A DNA stretch of 64,000 nt from Bradyrhizobium sp. 141 (GTDB lineage: Bacteria; Pseudomonadota; Alphaproteobacteria; Rhizobiales; Xanthobacteraceae): contig NZ_JADPKR010000064.1 in the NCBI RefSeq assembly GCF_023074055.1, positions 1 to 64,000 on the forward strand, in the 5' to 3' direction. How positions within the stretch are numbered: position 1 is the stretch's first letter; each line of letters opens with the position of its first letter. This document shows, piece after piece, positions 7,973 to 16,416 of the stretch. Made by a program: the position numbers and the translations under genes. Below the pieces are notes generated by a model, which was not told where the DNA came from, searched no databases, and worked only from the letters and a program-made list of their open reading frames with translations.

Positions 7973-8383
7973 CTAGCGGCCGGCTCCGCCGGCCTTCAGC
8001 GCGCGCTGCGAGTAGCGCTGGGCGACCTCCGCCCGGCAGAACGCCGCGAACGACAGATACATAGTGCCGGATTTATTCCGGTACTTGAGGTCGCAAACGC
8101 GCATCTCGCGTTGGTAGGCCTGTTTCCGCGCGGCATTGATGCCAGGCATGAAGTCCGCCTCGCATTTCTTTTCGACGGCGGCACCGAGCTGGACATCGCC
8201 GCTCGCGGTCAATTGGCAATCCTGAAACACCTTCATCGCGCTTTCGCAGCTCTTCTGGGTGCCGATGGTGTCGACGACCTCGTCCAGCGTCATGGACTTG
8301 TCCATGCAAACCATGGCGCGCGCAGGCGTCCCGGCAACCGACAGCACGACGGCGAAAGCGACCAGGCAGGGTTTCGAAAGCAT
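7973..8383 (-). CDS. Small exported cysteine-containing protein of unknown function
   Basis: A 136-residue protein read from the ATG at 8381-8383, giving a clear Sec signal peptide MLSKPCLVAFAVVLSVAGTPARA. The mature part is helical, with five cysteines (VCMDK, KSCES, FQDCQL, KKCEAD, RVCDLKY) plus one in AAFCRAEV, so disulfides in the periplasm are likely. No family was recognised. It is convergent with rplT, and its last codons overlap a perfect 7-bp GGCCGGC/GCCGGCC hairpin at 7978-7994 that could terminate transcription from either side. The longer frame to 8938 is antisense to pheS. Confidence 0.65.
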   Translation of the reverse strand: MLSKPCLVAFAVVLSVAGTPARAMVCMDKSMTLDEVVDTIGTQKSCESAMKVFQDCQLTASGDVQLGAAVEKKCEADFMPGINAARKQAYQREMRVCDLKYRNKSGTMYLSFAAFCRAEVAQRYSQRALKAGGAGR

Positions 8384-8534
8384 CGCAAGAGTCTCCTCGT
8401 ATCCCCCTTGGTGCCAAGCCCCCGCGTGAGGTTCAACCCAGCCGGTCGCAGGCCTGAAATGACCGGCTTTTCGCTTGACGTTACGGCCTTTGGGCGGCGA
8501 CAACCCAGCCGAATTTGGCAGCAGGGATTTGACC

Positions 8535-9617
8535 GTGTCCGACCTCGCAACGCTCGAAACATCCATCCTCGACCAGATCGCCGCCGCCGGCGATGAGGCC
8601 GCCCTCGAAGCGGTGCGCGTCGCAGCGCTCGGCAAGAAGGGGTCGATCTCGGCACTCCTCGCCACGCTCGGCAAGATGGCGCCGGACGAGCGCAAGACCC
8701 AAGGCGCTGCGATCAACCAGGCCAAGGACAAGGTCACCGAGGCCCTCACGACCCGGCGCGACGTCTTGAAATCCGCGGCGCTCGATGCGCGGCTGGCGTC
8801 GGAAACCATCGACGTCACCCTGCCGCTGCGCGACGCGCCGACTGAAGCCGGCCGCATCCATCCGCTGAGCCAGGTCTGGGATGAGCTGACCACGATCTTC
8901 GCCGACATGGGCTTCTCGGTCGCCGAAGGCCCCGACATTGAGACCGACGATTACAACTTCACCAAGCTGAACTTCCCCGAAGGCCATCCCGCGCGCGAGA
9001 TGCACGACACGTTCTTCTTCCATCCGAGGGAGGACGGCTCGCGCATGCTGTTGCGCACCCACACCTCGCCGGTGCAGGTGCGCACCATGCTGAGCCAGAA
9101 GCCGCCGATCCGCGTGATCTGTCCGGGCCGCACCTACCGCATCGATTCGGATGCGACCCACACGCCGCAATTCCACCAGGTCGAAGGCCTCGTCATCGAC
9201 AAGACCTCGCATCTCGGCCACCTCAAATGGATCCTGCATGAGTTCTGCAAGGCGTTCTTCGAGGTCGACCACATCAACATGCGCTTCCGCCCCTCGTTCT
9301 TCCCGTTCACCGAGCCGTCGCTGGAAGTCGACATCCAGTGCCGCCGCGACAAGGGCGAGATCCGCTTCGGCGAGGGCGAGGACTGGCTCGAGATTCTCGG
9401 CTGCGGCATGGTGCATCCGAACGTGCTGCGCGCCTGCGGCATCGATCCCGACGAGTACCAGGGCTTTGCCTGGGGCATGGGCATCGATCGTATCGCCATG
9501 CTGAAATACGGCATCGCCGACCTGCGCCAGCTGTTCGACAGCGACGTCCGCTGGCTGTCCCACTACGGCTTCAAGCCGCTCGAAGTGCCAACGCTTGCCG
9601 GAGGGCTGAGCTCGTGA
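8535..9617 (+). CDS. pheS: Phenylalanyl-tRNA synthetase alpha subunit
   Basis: Catalytic subunit of the alpha2-beta2 enzyme that charges tRNA-Phe. From GTG 8535 it is 360 residues, normal for the family. An N-terminal coiled-coil is followed by class II motifs: GRIHPLSQVWDELTTIF, the HDTFFF and LLRTHTSPVQVRTM region, GRTYRIDSDATHTPQFHQVEG, and motif 3 in FAWGMGIDRIAMLKYGI. A Shine-Dalgarno CAGGGA lies 7 nt before GTG; TTG 8529 is a weaker alternative. Frame 8475 begins with unrelated sequence. It is separated from pheT by a 540-bp insertion-like segment. Confidence 0.96.
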   Translation: MSDLATLETSILDQIAAAGDEAALEAVRVAALGKKGSISALLATLGKMAPDERKTQGAAINQAKDKVTEALTTRRDVLKSAALDARLASETIDVTLPLRDAPTEAGRIHPLSQVWDELTTIFADMGFSVAEGPDIETDDYNFTKLNFPEGHPAREMHDTFFFHPREDGSRMLLRTHTSPVQVRTMLSQKPPIRVICPGRTYRIDSDATHTPQFHQVEGLVIDKTSHLGHLKWILHEFCKAFFEVDHINMRFRPSFFPFTEPSLEVDIQCRRDKGEIRFGEGEDWLEILGCGMVHPNVLRACGIDPDEYQGFAWGMGIDRIAMLKYGIADLRQLFDSDVRWLSHYGFKPLEVPTLAGGLSS

Positions 9618-9649
9618 TGGCTGTGATCGGACCTACAAAGACTCTCTCC

Positions 9650-9697
9650 GTTCCCTCCCCCCTTGTGGGGGAGGGTCAGGGAGGGGGGTAGCCGCGG
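9650..9697. repeat. Left inverted repeat flanking the DUF559 gene
   Basis: 48-bp segment whose reverse complement recurs at 10060-10108: 39 bp identical in a row, then TA against TGA, then the shared GCCGCGG. It contains its own small palindrome (CCCCCTTGTGGGGGAGGG). The DUF559 start codon follows it directly at 9698. Confidence 0.92.
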
Positions 9698-10162
9698 ATG
9701 CCGCATGCAGTTGTGAGCGAGCGTCAGCGCAGCCGAGCGAAACAGCTTCGCCGAGCGATGACGCGCGCCGAAACGCTGCTGTGGCGATACCTCAAGGCTA
9801 ATCGGATGGATGGCGTCGGTATCCGTCGCCAAACGCCAATCGGAAATTACATCGCCGACTTCGTGTGCTTCTCCTCGAAGCTCATTATTGAGCTCGATGG
9901 AGAATCCCACGATTTCGAGGAACGTCGGAAGAAGGATGAGCGTCGCGACGCGTTCTTCGCAGCCGAGGGCTTTCAGGTTCTGCGCTTCACCAACGATCAG
10001 GTGATGACGAACCTCGAGGGAGTTGTTGAGGCAATTCGCCAGGCAAGTTCAGCCGGAGCCCGCGGCTCACCCCCCTCCCTGACCCTCCCCCACAAGGGGG
10101 GAGGGAACACTACCACCGACCAAAGTAACTCCACCGACAAGAGCCGAGGCACACAGCCATGA
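9698..10162 (+). CDS. DUF559 protein (Vsr/PD-(D/E)XK-like nuclease fold) inside pheST
   Basis: A 154-residue protein. Residues about 7-117 form a DUF559 domain, related to very-short-patch repair endonucleases: MTRAETLLWRYLKANRMDGV, then RRQTPIGNYIADFVCF with D54, IIELDGESH with E65 and D67, and GFQVLRFTNDQVM. These acidic residues fit a metal-dependent nuclease site, though activity is unproven for most members. The last ~35 residues are encoded by the right inverted repeat and its 3' flank (SPPSLTLPHKGGG...) and are probably not functional. The stop TGA at 10160-10162 overlaps the pheT start (ATGA), so pheT may be translationally coupled to it. Confidence 0.85.
   Translation: MPHAVVSERQRSRAKQLRRAMTRAETLLWRYLKANRMDGVGIRRQTPIGNYIADFVCFSSKLIIELDGESHDFEERRKKDERRDAFFAAEGFQVLRFTNDQVMTNLEGVVEAIRQASSAGARGSPPSLTLPHKGGGNTTTDQSNSTDKSRGTQP
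10060..10108. repeat. Right inverted repeat flanking the DUF559 gene
   Basis: 49-bp inverted copy of 9650-9697, located in the 3' end of the DUF559 frame 50 nt before pheT. In the transcript it could pair with the left copy into a long stem enclosing the whole nuclease-like gene. Confidence 0.92.
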
Positions 10163-12567
10163 AATTCACCCTCTCCTGGCTGAAGGATCATCTCGAGACC
10201 GATGAGCCCTTGGACAAGCTCGCCGAGAAGCTCACCATGATCGGGCTCGAGGTCGAGAATATCGAGGACAAGGCGAAGGCGCTGAAGCCCTTCACCATTG
10301 CGAAGGTGATCTCGGCCGAGCAGCATCCGAATGCCGATCGTCTGCGCGTCTGCATGGTCGACACCGGTGACGGTGGCGCGCCGGTGCAGGTGGTGTGCGG
10401 CGCGCCGAATGCGCGTGCGGGTCTCGTCAGCGTGTTCTCGCCGCCCGGCACTTACATTCCCGGCAAGGACATCACGCTGGGTGTCGGCACCATCCGCGGC
10501 GTCGAAAGCCGCGGCATGCTGTGCTCGGCGGCGGAGCTGCAGATCTCCAACGACCATGACGGCATCATGGAATTGCCGGCGGACGCGCCGCTCGGCGCCG
10601 GCTATGCCGAATGGGCCGCGCTCGGCGATCCCGTGGTCGAGATCAATTTGACGCCGAACCGGCAGGACTGCACCGGCGTGCACGGCATCGCGCGCGACCT
10701 TGCCGCGGCCGACATGGGCAAATTCAAAGACCCCACCATCAAGCCGATCAGGGGCGAATTCCCGTGCCCGGTGAAGGTCACGGTCGAGGATTCCACGCTC
10801 TGTCCGGGCTTCGCGCTTCGCCTCGTGCGCGGCGTCAAGAACGGCCCATCGCCGGAATGGCTGCAGAAGCGGCTGACCGCGATCGGGCTGCGTCCGATCA
10901 ACGCGCTGGTCGACATCACCAACTTCATGACCTACGACCGCGCACGCCCGCTGCACGTGTTCGACGCGAAGAAGGTGAGGGGCAATCTCGTCGTGCGCCG
11001 CGCGCGCGACGGTGAGACGCTGCTCGCGCTCGACGGCCGCACCTACAATCTCGATCCCGCCATTTGCGTCATCGCGGACGAGCACGGCGTCGAATCGCTC
11101 GCCGGCATCATGGGCGGCGAGGCCTCGGGCTGCGACGATGATACCACCGACGTGCTGATCGAATCGGCGCTGTGGAACGAGATCAACATCGCCCAGACCG
11201 GCCGCAAGCTCGGCATCAATTCGGACGCACGCTATCGCTTCGAGCGCGGCGTCGATCCGGCCTTCATGGTGCCCGGCCTCGAGCTTGCGACCAAGCTGGT
11301 GATGGAAATGTGCGGCGGCGCGCCGTCCGAGACCATCGTGGTCGGCAAATCCTTCGGCGACGACCGTGTGATCGATTTCCCCGTCACCGAGGTCAAGCGT
11401 CTCTCCGGCATCGAGGTGCCGCAAGCGGAGATGAAGCGTATCCTGACCCATCTCGGCTTCATGATGGCGGGCCCGGGCCCCGTCGTGAAGGTCGCTGTGC
11501 CCTCGTGGCGCTCGGACGTGCACGGCAAGGCCGACATCGTCGAGGAGATCGTCCGCATCTTCGGCGTCGACAAGGTGCCGATGACGCCGTTCGAACGCGG
11601 CGAGGACGCGCGCAAACCGGTGCTGACGCCGCTTCAGCTGCGCACCCGCCGCGCCAGGCGCGCGCTCGCGAGCCGCGGCATCATCGAAGCGGTGACCTGG
11701 TCCTTCATCACGAAGTCCGCGGCGCAATTGTTCGGTGGCGGCCAGCGCGAGCTCGAAGTCGCCAACCCGATCGCGTCGGATCTCTCCGACATGCGTCCGA
11801 CCCTGCTCGCGGGCCTGGTCGCGGCGGCGCAGGCCAATGCCGATCGCGGCTTTGGCGATGTCGCGCTGTTCGAGGTCGGCCAGGTCTTCAAAGGTGATCG
11901 TCCGCAGGATCAGTTCATGGCGGCGAGCGGCGTTCGCCGCGGCTTTGCCTCGTCGGAAGGTCTGGGGCGGCACTGGTCGGGCTCAGCCCAGGCCGATCTG
12001 TTCGACGCCAAGGCGGATGCGCTGGCGGTGCTGGCTGCCGCCGGCGCGCCGATGCAGGCGCTGCAGATCGTCGCGGGCGGTCCGGCATGGCTCCATCCGG
12101 GTCGCTCCGGCACGATCCAGATCGGGCCGCAGAACGTGCTCGGCACTTTCGGCGAGATGCATCCCCGCGCGCTCGAGGCGCTCGGCGCCGATGGCCCGCT
12201 GATGGTGTTCGAGGTGATCCTCGACCGTATCCCCGAGGCCAAGAAAAAGCCGACCCGCGCCAAGCCCGTGATCGAGCTGTCGGCGTTCCAGCCGGTGTCA
12301 CGCGACTTCGCCTTCATCGTCGATCGCACCGTGAAGGCCGGCGACATCGTGCGTGCCGCGCAAGGCGTCGACAAGAAGCTGATCACCGGCGTGAGCGTCT
12401 TCGACGTCTATGAGGGTAAGGGCATCGACGACGGCAAGAAGTCGATCGCGGTCGCGGTCACGCTCCAGCCGCGCGAGAAGACGCTGACCGACCAGGAGAT
12501 CGAAGCTGTCGGCGCCAAGATCGTGACGGAGGTCACGAAGAAGACCGGCGGCACGCTCCGAGCATGA
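10159..12567 (+). CDS. pheT: Phenylalanyl-tRNA synthetase beta subunit
   Basis: 802-residue beta chain of the synthetase, providing tRNA binding and editing of mischarged Tyr-tRNA-Phe. Domains in order: N-terminal MKFTLSWLKDHLETDEPLDKLAEKLT, an OB-fold EMAP-like tRNA-binding domain (residues ~40-150, HPNADRLRVCMVDTGDG, VESRGMLCSAAEL), B3/B4 editing region, B5 (VTEVKRLSGIEVPQAEMKRIL), class-II-like core, and C-terminal anticodon-binding domain (KPVIELSAFQPVSRDFAFIVDRTVKAGDI). The start overlaps the DUF559 stop. The stop codon lies inside a family D palindrome. Confidence 0.96.
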   Translation: MKFTLSWLKDHLETDEPLDKLAEKLTMIGLEVENIEDKAKALKPFTIAKVISAEQHPNADRLRVCMVDTGDGGAPVQVVCGAPNARAGLVSVFSPPGTYIPGKDITLGVGTIRGVESRGMLCSAAELQISNDHDGIMELPADAPLGAGYAEWAALGDPVVEINLTPNRQDCTGVHGIARDLAAADMGKFKDPTIKPIRGEFPCPVKVTVEDSTLCPGFALRLVRGVKNGPSPEWLQKRLTAIGLRPINALVDITNFMTYDRARPLHVFDAKKVRGNLVVRRARDGETLLALDGRTYNLDPAICVIADEHGVESLAGIMGGEASGCDDDTTDVLIESALWNEINIAQTGRKLGINSDARYRFERGVDPAFMVPGLELATKLVMEMCGGAPSETIVVGKSFGDDRVIDFPVTEVKRLSGIEVPQAEMKRILTHLGFMMAGPGPVVKVAVPSWRSDVHGKADIVEEIVRIFGVDKVPMTPFERGEDARKPVLTPLQLRTRRARRALASRGIIEAVTWSFITKSAAQLFGGGQRELEVANPIASDLSDMRPTLLAGLVAAAQANADRGFGDVALFEVGQVFKGDRPQDQFMAASGVRRGFASSEGLGRHWSGSAQADLFDAKADALAVLAAAGAPMQALQIVAGGPAWLHPGRSGTIQIGPQNVLGTFGEMHPRALEALGADGPLMVFEVILDRIPEAKKKPTRAKPVIELSAFQPVSRDFAFIVDRTVKAGDIVRAAQGVDKKLITGVSVFDVYEGKGIDDGKKSIAVAVTLQPREKTLTDQEIEAVGAKIVTEVTKKTGGTLRA

Positions 12568-12608
12568 TGCCGAAAAGTGTGAAGCGGTTTTCGGACAACA
12601 TCATGCTC
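12560..12608. repeat. Palindromic repeat, family D copy 1
   Basis: GAGCATGATGCCGAAAAGTG ... GAAGCGGTTTTCGGACAACATCATGCTC: ends and internal arms are complementary. It overlaps the last codons and the TGA of pheT and probably acts as terminator or 3'-stabilising hairpin. Other copies: 23535, 25045, 49771, 61336. Confidence 0.88.
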
Positions 12609-12622
12609 CAGAATCATAGAGC

Positions 12623-13393
12623 ATGACCCTCGCTGATTTCCTTCCGAAGGACGTCAGCCTCACCATTGCGATGGCGCTCTGCGCCGTCGCTTTCGTTTCG
12701 GGCACCGCGCGCGGCTTCTCCGGCTTCGGCTCGGCGCTGATCTTCATGCCGCTGGCGAGCAGCATCGCTGCGCCGCGGCTCGTTGCCGCCTTGCTGCTCG
12801 TGATCGATTTTGTCTCGGCCGCGCCACTGCTGCCGGACGCATGGCGCAAGGCCGACCGCAAGGCCACCGCCGTGATCGTGCTGGGTGCGCTGGTGGGCGT
12901 ACCCGTCGGCACCTATTTTCTCAGCGTGCTCGAACCCGTCACCACGCGCTGGATCATCTCCTGCTTCGTCGCGGCGCTGTTGCTACTGCTGCTGTCGGGC
13001 TGGCGCTATCGCGGCAAGGACCACGCCTGGCTCGCGGTCGGCATTGGCGGCCTCTCGGGTTTCTGCAGTGGCCTCGCGCAGACTGGCGGGCCGCCGATCG
13101 TCGGCTACTGGCTCGGTCGCCCCATCGCCCCGATCGTCGCGCGCGCCAATATCGTGCTGTTCTTCGGCGCGTCCGATTTCTTCTCGATGATCAGCTATGC
13201 GACGACCGGCCTGATCTCGCGCGAGTCGCTGCTGCTATCGCTCATCGTCGGCCCGGTCTATGCGGCGGGTGTCGCGTTCGGAGCCTCGCTGTTCGGCCGC
13301 GCGAGCGAGCGGGTGTTTCGCGGCATCTGCTACGCGCTGATCGCCATGGCAGTAATTGCCGGGCTGCCGGTGCTGGATGGATTGTTGCGGTAA
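12623..13393 (+). CDS. Sulfite exporter TauE/SafE family membrane protein
   Basis: A 256-residue polytopic membrane protein with about eight hydrophobic segments. The N-terminal AVAFVSGTARGFSGFGSALIFMPLAS and the mirrored GIGGLSGFCSGLAQTGGPPIVGYWLG are the two internal repeats typical of the TauE/SafE/YfcA family, which exports small organic sulfonates or sulfite in some members. Substrate is unknown here, with no sulfur genes nearby. The frame ends by 13393; the next gene is convergent. Confidence 0.85.
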   Translation: MTLADFLPKDVSLTIAMALCAVAFVSGTARGFSGFGSALIFMPLASSIAAPRLVAALLLVIDFVSAAPLLPDAWRKADRKATAVIVLGALVGVPVGTYFLSVLEPVTTRWIISCFVAALLLLLLSGWRYRGKDHAWLAVGIGGLSGFCSGLAQTGGPPIVGYWLGRPIAPIVARANIVLFFGASDFFSMISYATTGLISRESLLLSLIVGPVYAAGVAFGASLFGRASERVFRGICYALIAMAVIAGLPVLDGLLR

Positions 13394-13414
13394 ACCACCG
13401 CTGTCGTCCCTGCC

Positions 13415-14803
13415 CTACTGCCGCGGTACCCGGCGCTTTTTCGTCGACTGCGTCGGTACGTCGGCTGGCTCGTCCTTCAATGCACCGATCTTGCGCAAGG
13501 CTGCGTCCGCGGCGCGCTCGCCGCTTTCCCAGGCGCCGTCGACGGTGCCCCACAGCGTCTCATGGGTGGCCTCGCCCGCGAGAAACACATTGCCTATCGG
13601 CTCGGCCAAGACCTTTCGCGAGAGCTGACCGCCGGGGGAGGCTGCCGACATGGCGCCCATCACGAAAGGCGACGCGTTCCAGCGCGTGGCGCTGGTCTTC
13701 TGCACGACGGCCGCGGCCTCGCTGCCGAACAATTTCGTGATCCATTCCCTGGCGAAGGCCGCCATCGCCTTCTCCCCCTGCTCGGAGAGATCGCGGCCGA
13801 ACGCGCCGCCGACATCGATGGAGCAGAGCGAGGAGCCGCCGATATTGGCGAACATGAGCGCCGTGCGCGTCGAATTGCTCTGCTCGATGAGGATATCGTC
13901 GCGCGACAGGCCGAGCGGATTGCCCGGCAATTGCAGCATGATGCGATCGTAGCTGCCGAGGCCGAGCTTTGATGCCGCGTCTAACGTGCGCTTGGGAATA
14001 TCGGGCGTGAACTTGATCGCGCCTGATGTCAGCACATTGGTCGAGACCGTGACGATGACCGCGCGCGCGACGATCTTGCCGGCTTGCGTCTCCACGCTGA
14101 CGTCGCGGTTGCTCCAGGCGATTCGGCTCGCCGGCGTCGACAGCGCCACCGGCGCCTGCTCGCCGAGTTTCGTGATCAGCGTGCCGAGGCCCTGACGGCA
14201 GGCGATCGCCGCGTTGCGGTCTTGCGCGCGTCCCTTGTCGATCGCGGACAGCTCCTTGAGGTCCTTGCCGGCAAAGCTCGCGCCCAGCATGAACTCGGCC
14301 GCGCCCGCCCAGTCGCCGAGATCCTTCGGCAGCACGGACGCGCAAGAGGTATCCAGCTTGCCGCGCGCGGCCTCGTCGATCGCGCGGTTGGCACGCACCA
14401 GCGCCGCCAGGAACTGCTCGGTCTCGCCGGCGCGCGCGTTGCGGCGGCCGATGCGCATCTTCTGGCCCGACGGCGCCGGCAGCACGTCGAGCCCCGCGCT
14501 GCGCGCCAGCCGGATCATCGGATTGGTGTCGGGATTGTGCATCCAGCGCGCGCCGCGGTCGAACGGCGTGTCGAAGGTCGTGCTATCCGTGATACAGCGG
14601 CCGCCGATCTGGGACGCCGCTTCCACCACGATGACCTTGCGGCCCGTCGCCATGATGCGCCGCGCGGCGGCGATTCCGGCGGCCCCCGCACCGATCACGA
14701 CGATGTCGGCCTCGCGCGGCAGCGGCGCGGCGGTTGCGCGCAGGGCCGGCATTGCGGCAAGAACCGCCGACGCCGAAAGGAAACCGCGGCGCGTGATTGT
14801 CAT
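13415..14803 (-). CDS. Tat-exported flavin amine oxidase
   Basis: A 462-residue FAD-dependent amine oxidase read from the ATG at 14801-14803. The N-terminus MTITRRGFLSASAVLAAMPALRATA is a twin-arginine signal (TRRGFL), so the folded flavoprotein is likely exported to the periplasm. The dinucleotide fold DIVVIGAGAAGIAAARRIM...VVEAASQIGGRC follows at once, and near the C-terminus GNVFLAGEATHETLWGTVDGAWESGERAA is the usual second FAD-contacting motif. The oxidised amine cannot be predicted. The longer frame to 14893 lacks a sensible N-terminus. Confidence 0.88.
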   Translation of the reverse strand: MTITRRGFLSASAVLAAMPALRATAAPLPREADIVVIGAGAAGIAAARRIMATGRKVIVVEAASQIGGRCITDSTTFDTPFDRGARWMHNPDTNPMIRLARSAGLDVLPAPSGQKMRIGRRNARAGETEQFLAALVRANRAIDEAARGKLDTSCASVLPKDLGDWAGAAEFMLGASFAGKDLKELSAIDKGRAQDRNAAIACRQGLGTLITKLGEQAPVALSTPASRIAWSNRDVSVETQAGKIVARAVIVTVSTNVLTSGAIKFTPDIPKRTLDAASKLGLGSYDRIMLQLPGNPLGLSRDDILIEQSNSTRTALMFANIGGSSLCSIDVGGAFGRDLSEQGEKAMAAFAREWITKLFGSEAAAVVQKTSATRWNASPFVMGAMSAASPGGQLSRKVLAEPIGNVFLAGEATHETLWGTVDGAWESGERAADAALRKIGALKDEPADVPTQSTKKRRVPRQ

Positions 14804-14995
14804 GTCATGGTTTCCGGGGACTTGCGGCAAACGGGAACAGTCAGCGAACCTTGACGCATCTGATGTTGCACGGCAACCATCATGGTGAATCAATCGTGCT
14901 TGATGTCACGGAGTGATGAACCGAATTGCAACACGTTTCGACCATGATAGAAAAGGGAAAAAGGCAGCCGGAAAAGGCCGTGGGGGGAGTTTGAG

Positions 14996-15973
14996 ATGGG
15001 GACGGTCCTAGATTCAGTCGGCAAGCTGATTGCCGCGTACCTCTCCAAGGAGGTGCCCGGCTACGAGCCGTTCACGCCGAGCGACCCGGAGCACCTGCGC
15101 GGCGTCATCGAGCCCGGCGACGTGCTGCTGGTCGAGGGCAACAACCGCATCTCCGGCATCATCAAATATCTGACGCAGTCGACCTGGTCGCATGCGGCAC
15201 TCTATGTCGGTCCGATCGAGGGCGCGGTAGAGGCGGACGGCGAGCCACATGTGCTGATCGAAGCCAATATCGGCGAAGGCGTCACCTCGGCGCCGCTGTC
15301 GAAATATTTCCCCTATCACACCCGCCTCTGCCGCCCGGTCGGGCTGTCCTATGAGGACCGCACCACGGTCTGCCGCTATGCGATCAACCGCATCGGCTTC
15401 GGCTACGACACCAAGAACATCGTCGACCTCATGCGCTTCCTGTTCCCGCTGCCAATACCGCAGCGCTGGCGGCGGCGCATGATCGCGCTGGGATCGGGCG
15501 ATCCGACCAAGATCATCTGCTCGGCGCTGATCGCGCAGGCATTTGATGCCGTGCGTTACCCGATCCTGCCCAAGATCACCAAGGCCGGCAGCCGCGCTGC
15601 CCGCCGCGAGATCCTGCACATCCGGGACTCCTCGCTCTACATGCCGCGCGACTTCGATATTTCGCCCTATTTCGAAGTCGTCAAACCCACCATCGTGCAC
15701 GGGTTCGACTACACCGCGTTGCACTGGGCCGACAAGCAGAAGCCGCTCGAGGAGGTAGCGGGCACATTCAGTGTGTTTCCAGAAACGCTCCGTGCGCCGC
15801 CGCTCGTTCCTGAGGCGATTGACGAAGAGGCGCCGGTTGAGATTCCGGCTGAAGAAGTGAGGGCGCAGCCTTCGGAGATGACCAGTAATTTCTCCGAGCA
15901 TTTTGTGCGGCTGAACGAACTCGCGATGTACCGCGCGCGGCGCCGCGGAGATACGTGCGAGATCGCGGCGTAG
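14996..15973 (+). CDS. YiiX-like permuted papain-fold hydrolase
   Basis: A 325-residue protein resembling the YiiX/YebB branch of permuted NlpC/P60 enzymes, amidases or thiol esterases acting on wall peptides or lipids. Evidence: the early GDVLLVEGNNRISGIIKYLTQSTWSHAALYVGP segment with the catalytic-type His in WSHAAL, and, after it, the cysteine in KIICSALIAQAFDAV, the permuted His-before-Cys order. No signal peptide is visible. The C-terminal ~90 residues are acidic and proline-rich. It has its own promoter region after a 190-bp gap and stands between the amine oxidase (divergent) and csoR (convergent). Confidence 0.72.
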   Translation: MGTVLDSVGKLIAAYLSKEVPGYEPFTPSDPEHLRGVIEPGDVLLVEGNNRISGIIKYLTQSTWSHAALYVGPIEGAVEADGEPHVLIEANIGEGVTSAPLSKYFPYHTRLCRPVGLSYEDRTTVCRYAINRIGFGYDTKNIVDLMRFLFPLPIPQRWRRRMIALGSGDPTKIICSALIAQAFDAVRYPILPKITKAGSRAARREILHIRDSSLYMPRDFDISPYFEVVKPTIVHGFDYTALHWADKQKPLEEVAGTFSVFPETLRAPPLVPEAIDEEAPVEIPAEEVRAQPSEMTSNFSEHFVRLNELAMYRARRRGDTCEIAA

Positions 15974-15995
15974 CCCCGGTGCTACCTCTAGCACT

Positions 15996-16079
15996 GTCAT
16001 TGCGAGCGAAGCGAAGCAATCCAGAATCCGTCCGCGGAGGGATTCTGGATTGCTTCGTCGCTACGCTCCTCGCAATGAC
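15996..16079. repeat. Palindromic repeat, family C-like copy 4
   Basis: GTCATTGCGAGCGAAGCGAA at the left is mirrored by CGTAGC...CTCGCAATGAC at the right; inner arms CAATCCAGAATCC and GGATTCTGGATTG are exact complements. It lies between the convergent YiiX-like gene and csoR. Confidence 0.85.
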
Positions 16080-16090
16080 GAAATAAAAAC

Positions 16091-16366
16091 CTACCGCTCC
16101 GCCCGTCCGATCACCGCCATCAGCTCCGCGATCTTCTCGCGCTGATCGGCCTTGTCGCCGCTCGCGATCGCGTGCTCGACGCAATGGGCGACGTGATCCT
16201 TCAGGACCTCCTCCTCGACCCGGCGCAGCGCGGCACGCACCGCCGAGATCTGCGTCACGATGTCGATGCAGTAGCGGTCCTCCTCTACCATTTTCGAGAG
16301 GCCGCGAACCTGGCCCTCGATCCGGCCGAGGCGTTTTCCGACAGATGCCTTGATGTCCTTGCGCAT
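16091..16366 (-). CDS. csoR: CsoR-family copper-sensing repressor
   Basis: A 91-residue all-helical repressor read from ATG 16364-16366 (MRKDIKASVGKRLGRIEGQVRGL). The Cu(I) ligand triad of CsoR is present as C33, H58 and C62 (C-x24-H-x3-C), distinguishing it from RcnR/FrmR relatives. It is divergent from copA across a 50-bp gap that holds a palindromic operator, so it most likely represses both itself and copA until Cu(I) binds. The frame extends to 16510, but that part overlaps the operator and copA antisense. Confidence 0.92.
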   Translation of the reverse strand: MRKDIKASVGKRLGRIEGQVRGLSKMVEEDRYCIDIVTQISAVRAALRRVEEEVLKDHVAHCVEHAIASGDKADQREKIAELMAVIGRAER

Positions 16367-16372
16367 GGGGTC

Positions 16373-16395
16373 TATATACCCCCCTAGGGTATATA
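16373..16395. promoter_or_regulatory. CsoR operator in the csoR-copA divergent promoter
   Basis: Perfect inverted repeat TATATACCC-N5-GGGTATATA. The TACCC/GGGTA half-sites match the GC-rich, A/T-flanked operators known for CsoR proteins. The whole divergent intergenic space is only 50 bp, so a bound repressor would cover both promoters. Confidence 0.85.
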
Positions 16396-16416
16396 TTGCA
16401 AGGCCGGAGCTTCGCC

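Noticed and set aside
9997..11973. 658-codon minus-strand frame antisense to pheT
   Set aside because: Same GC-bias shadow; Arg/His/Ala/Asp-rich translation with no domain.
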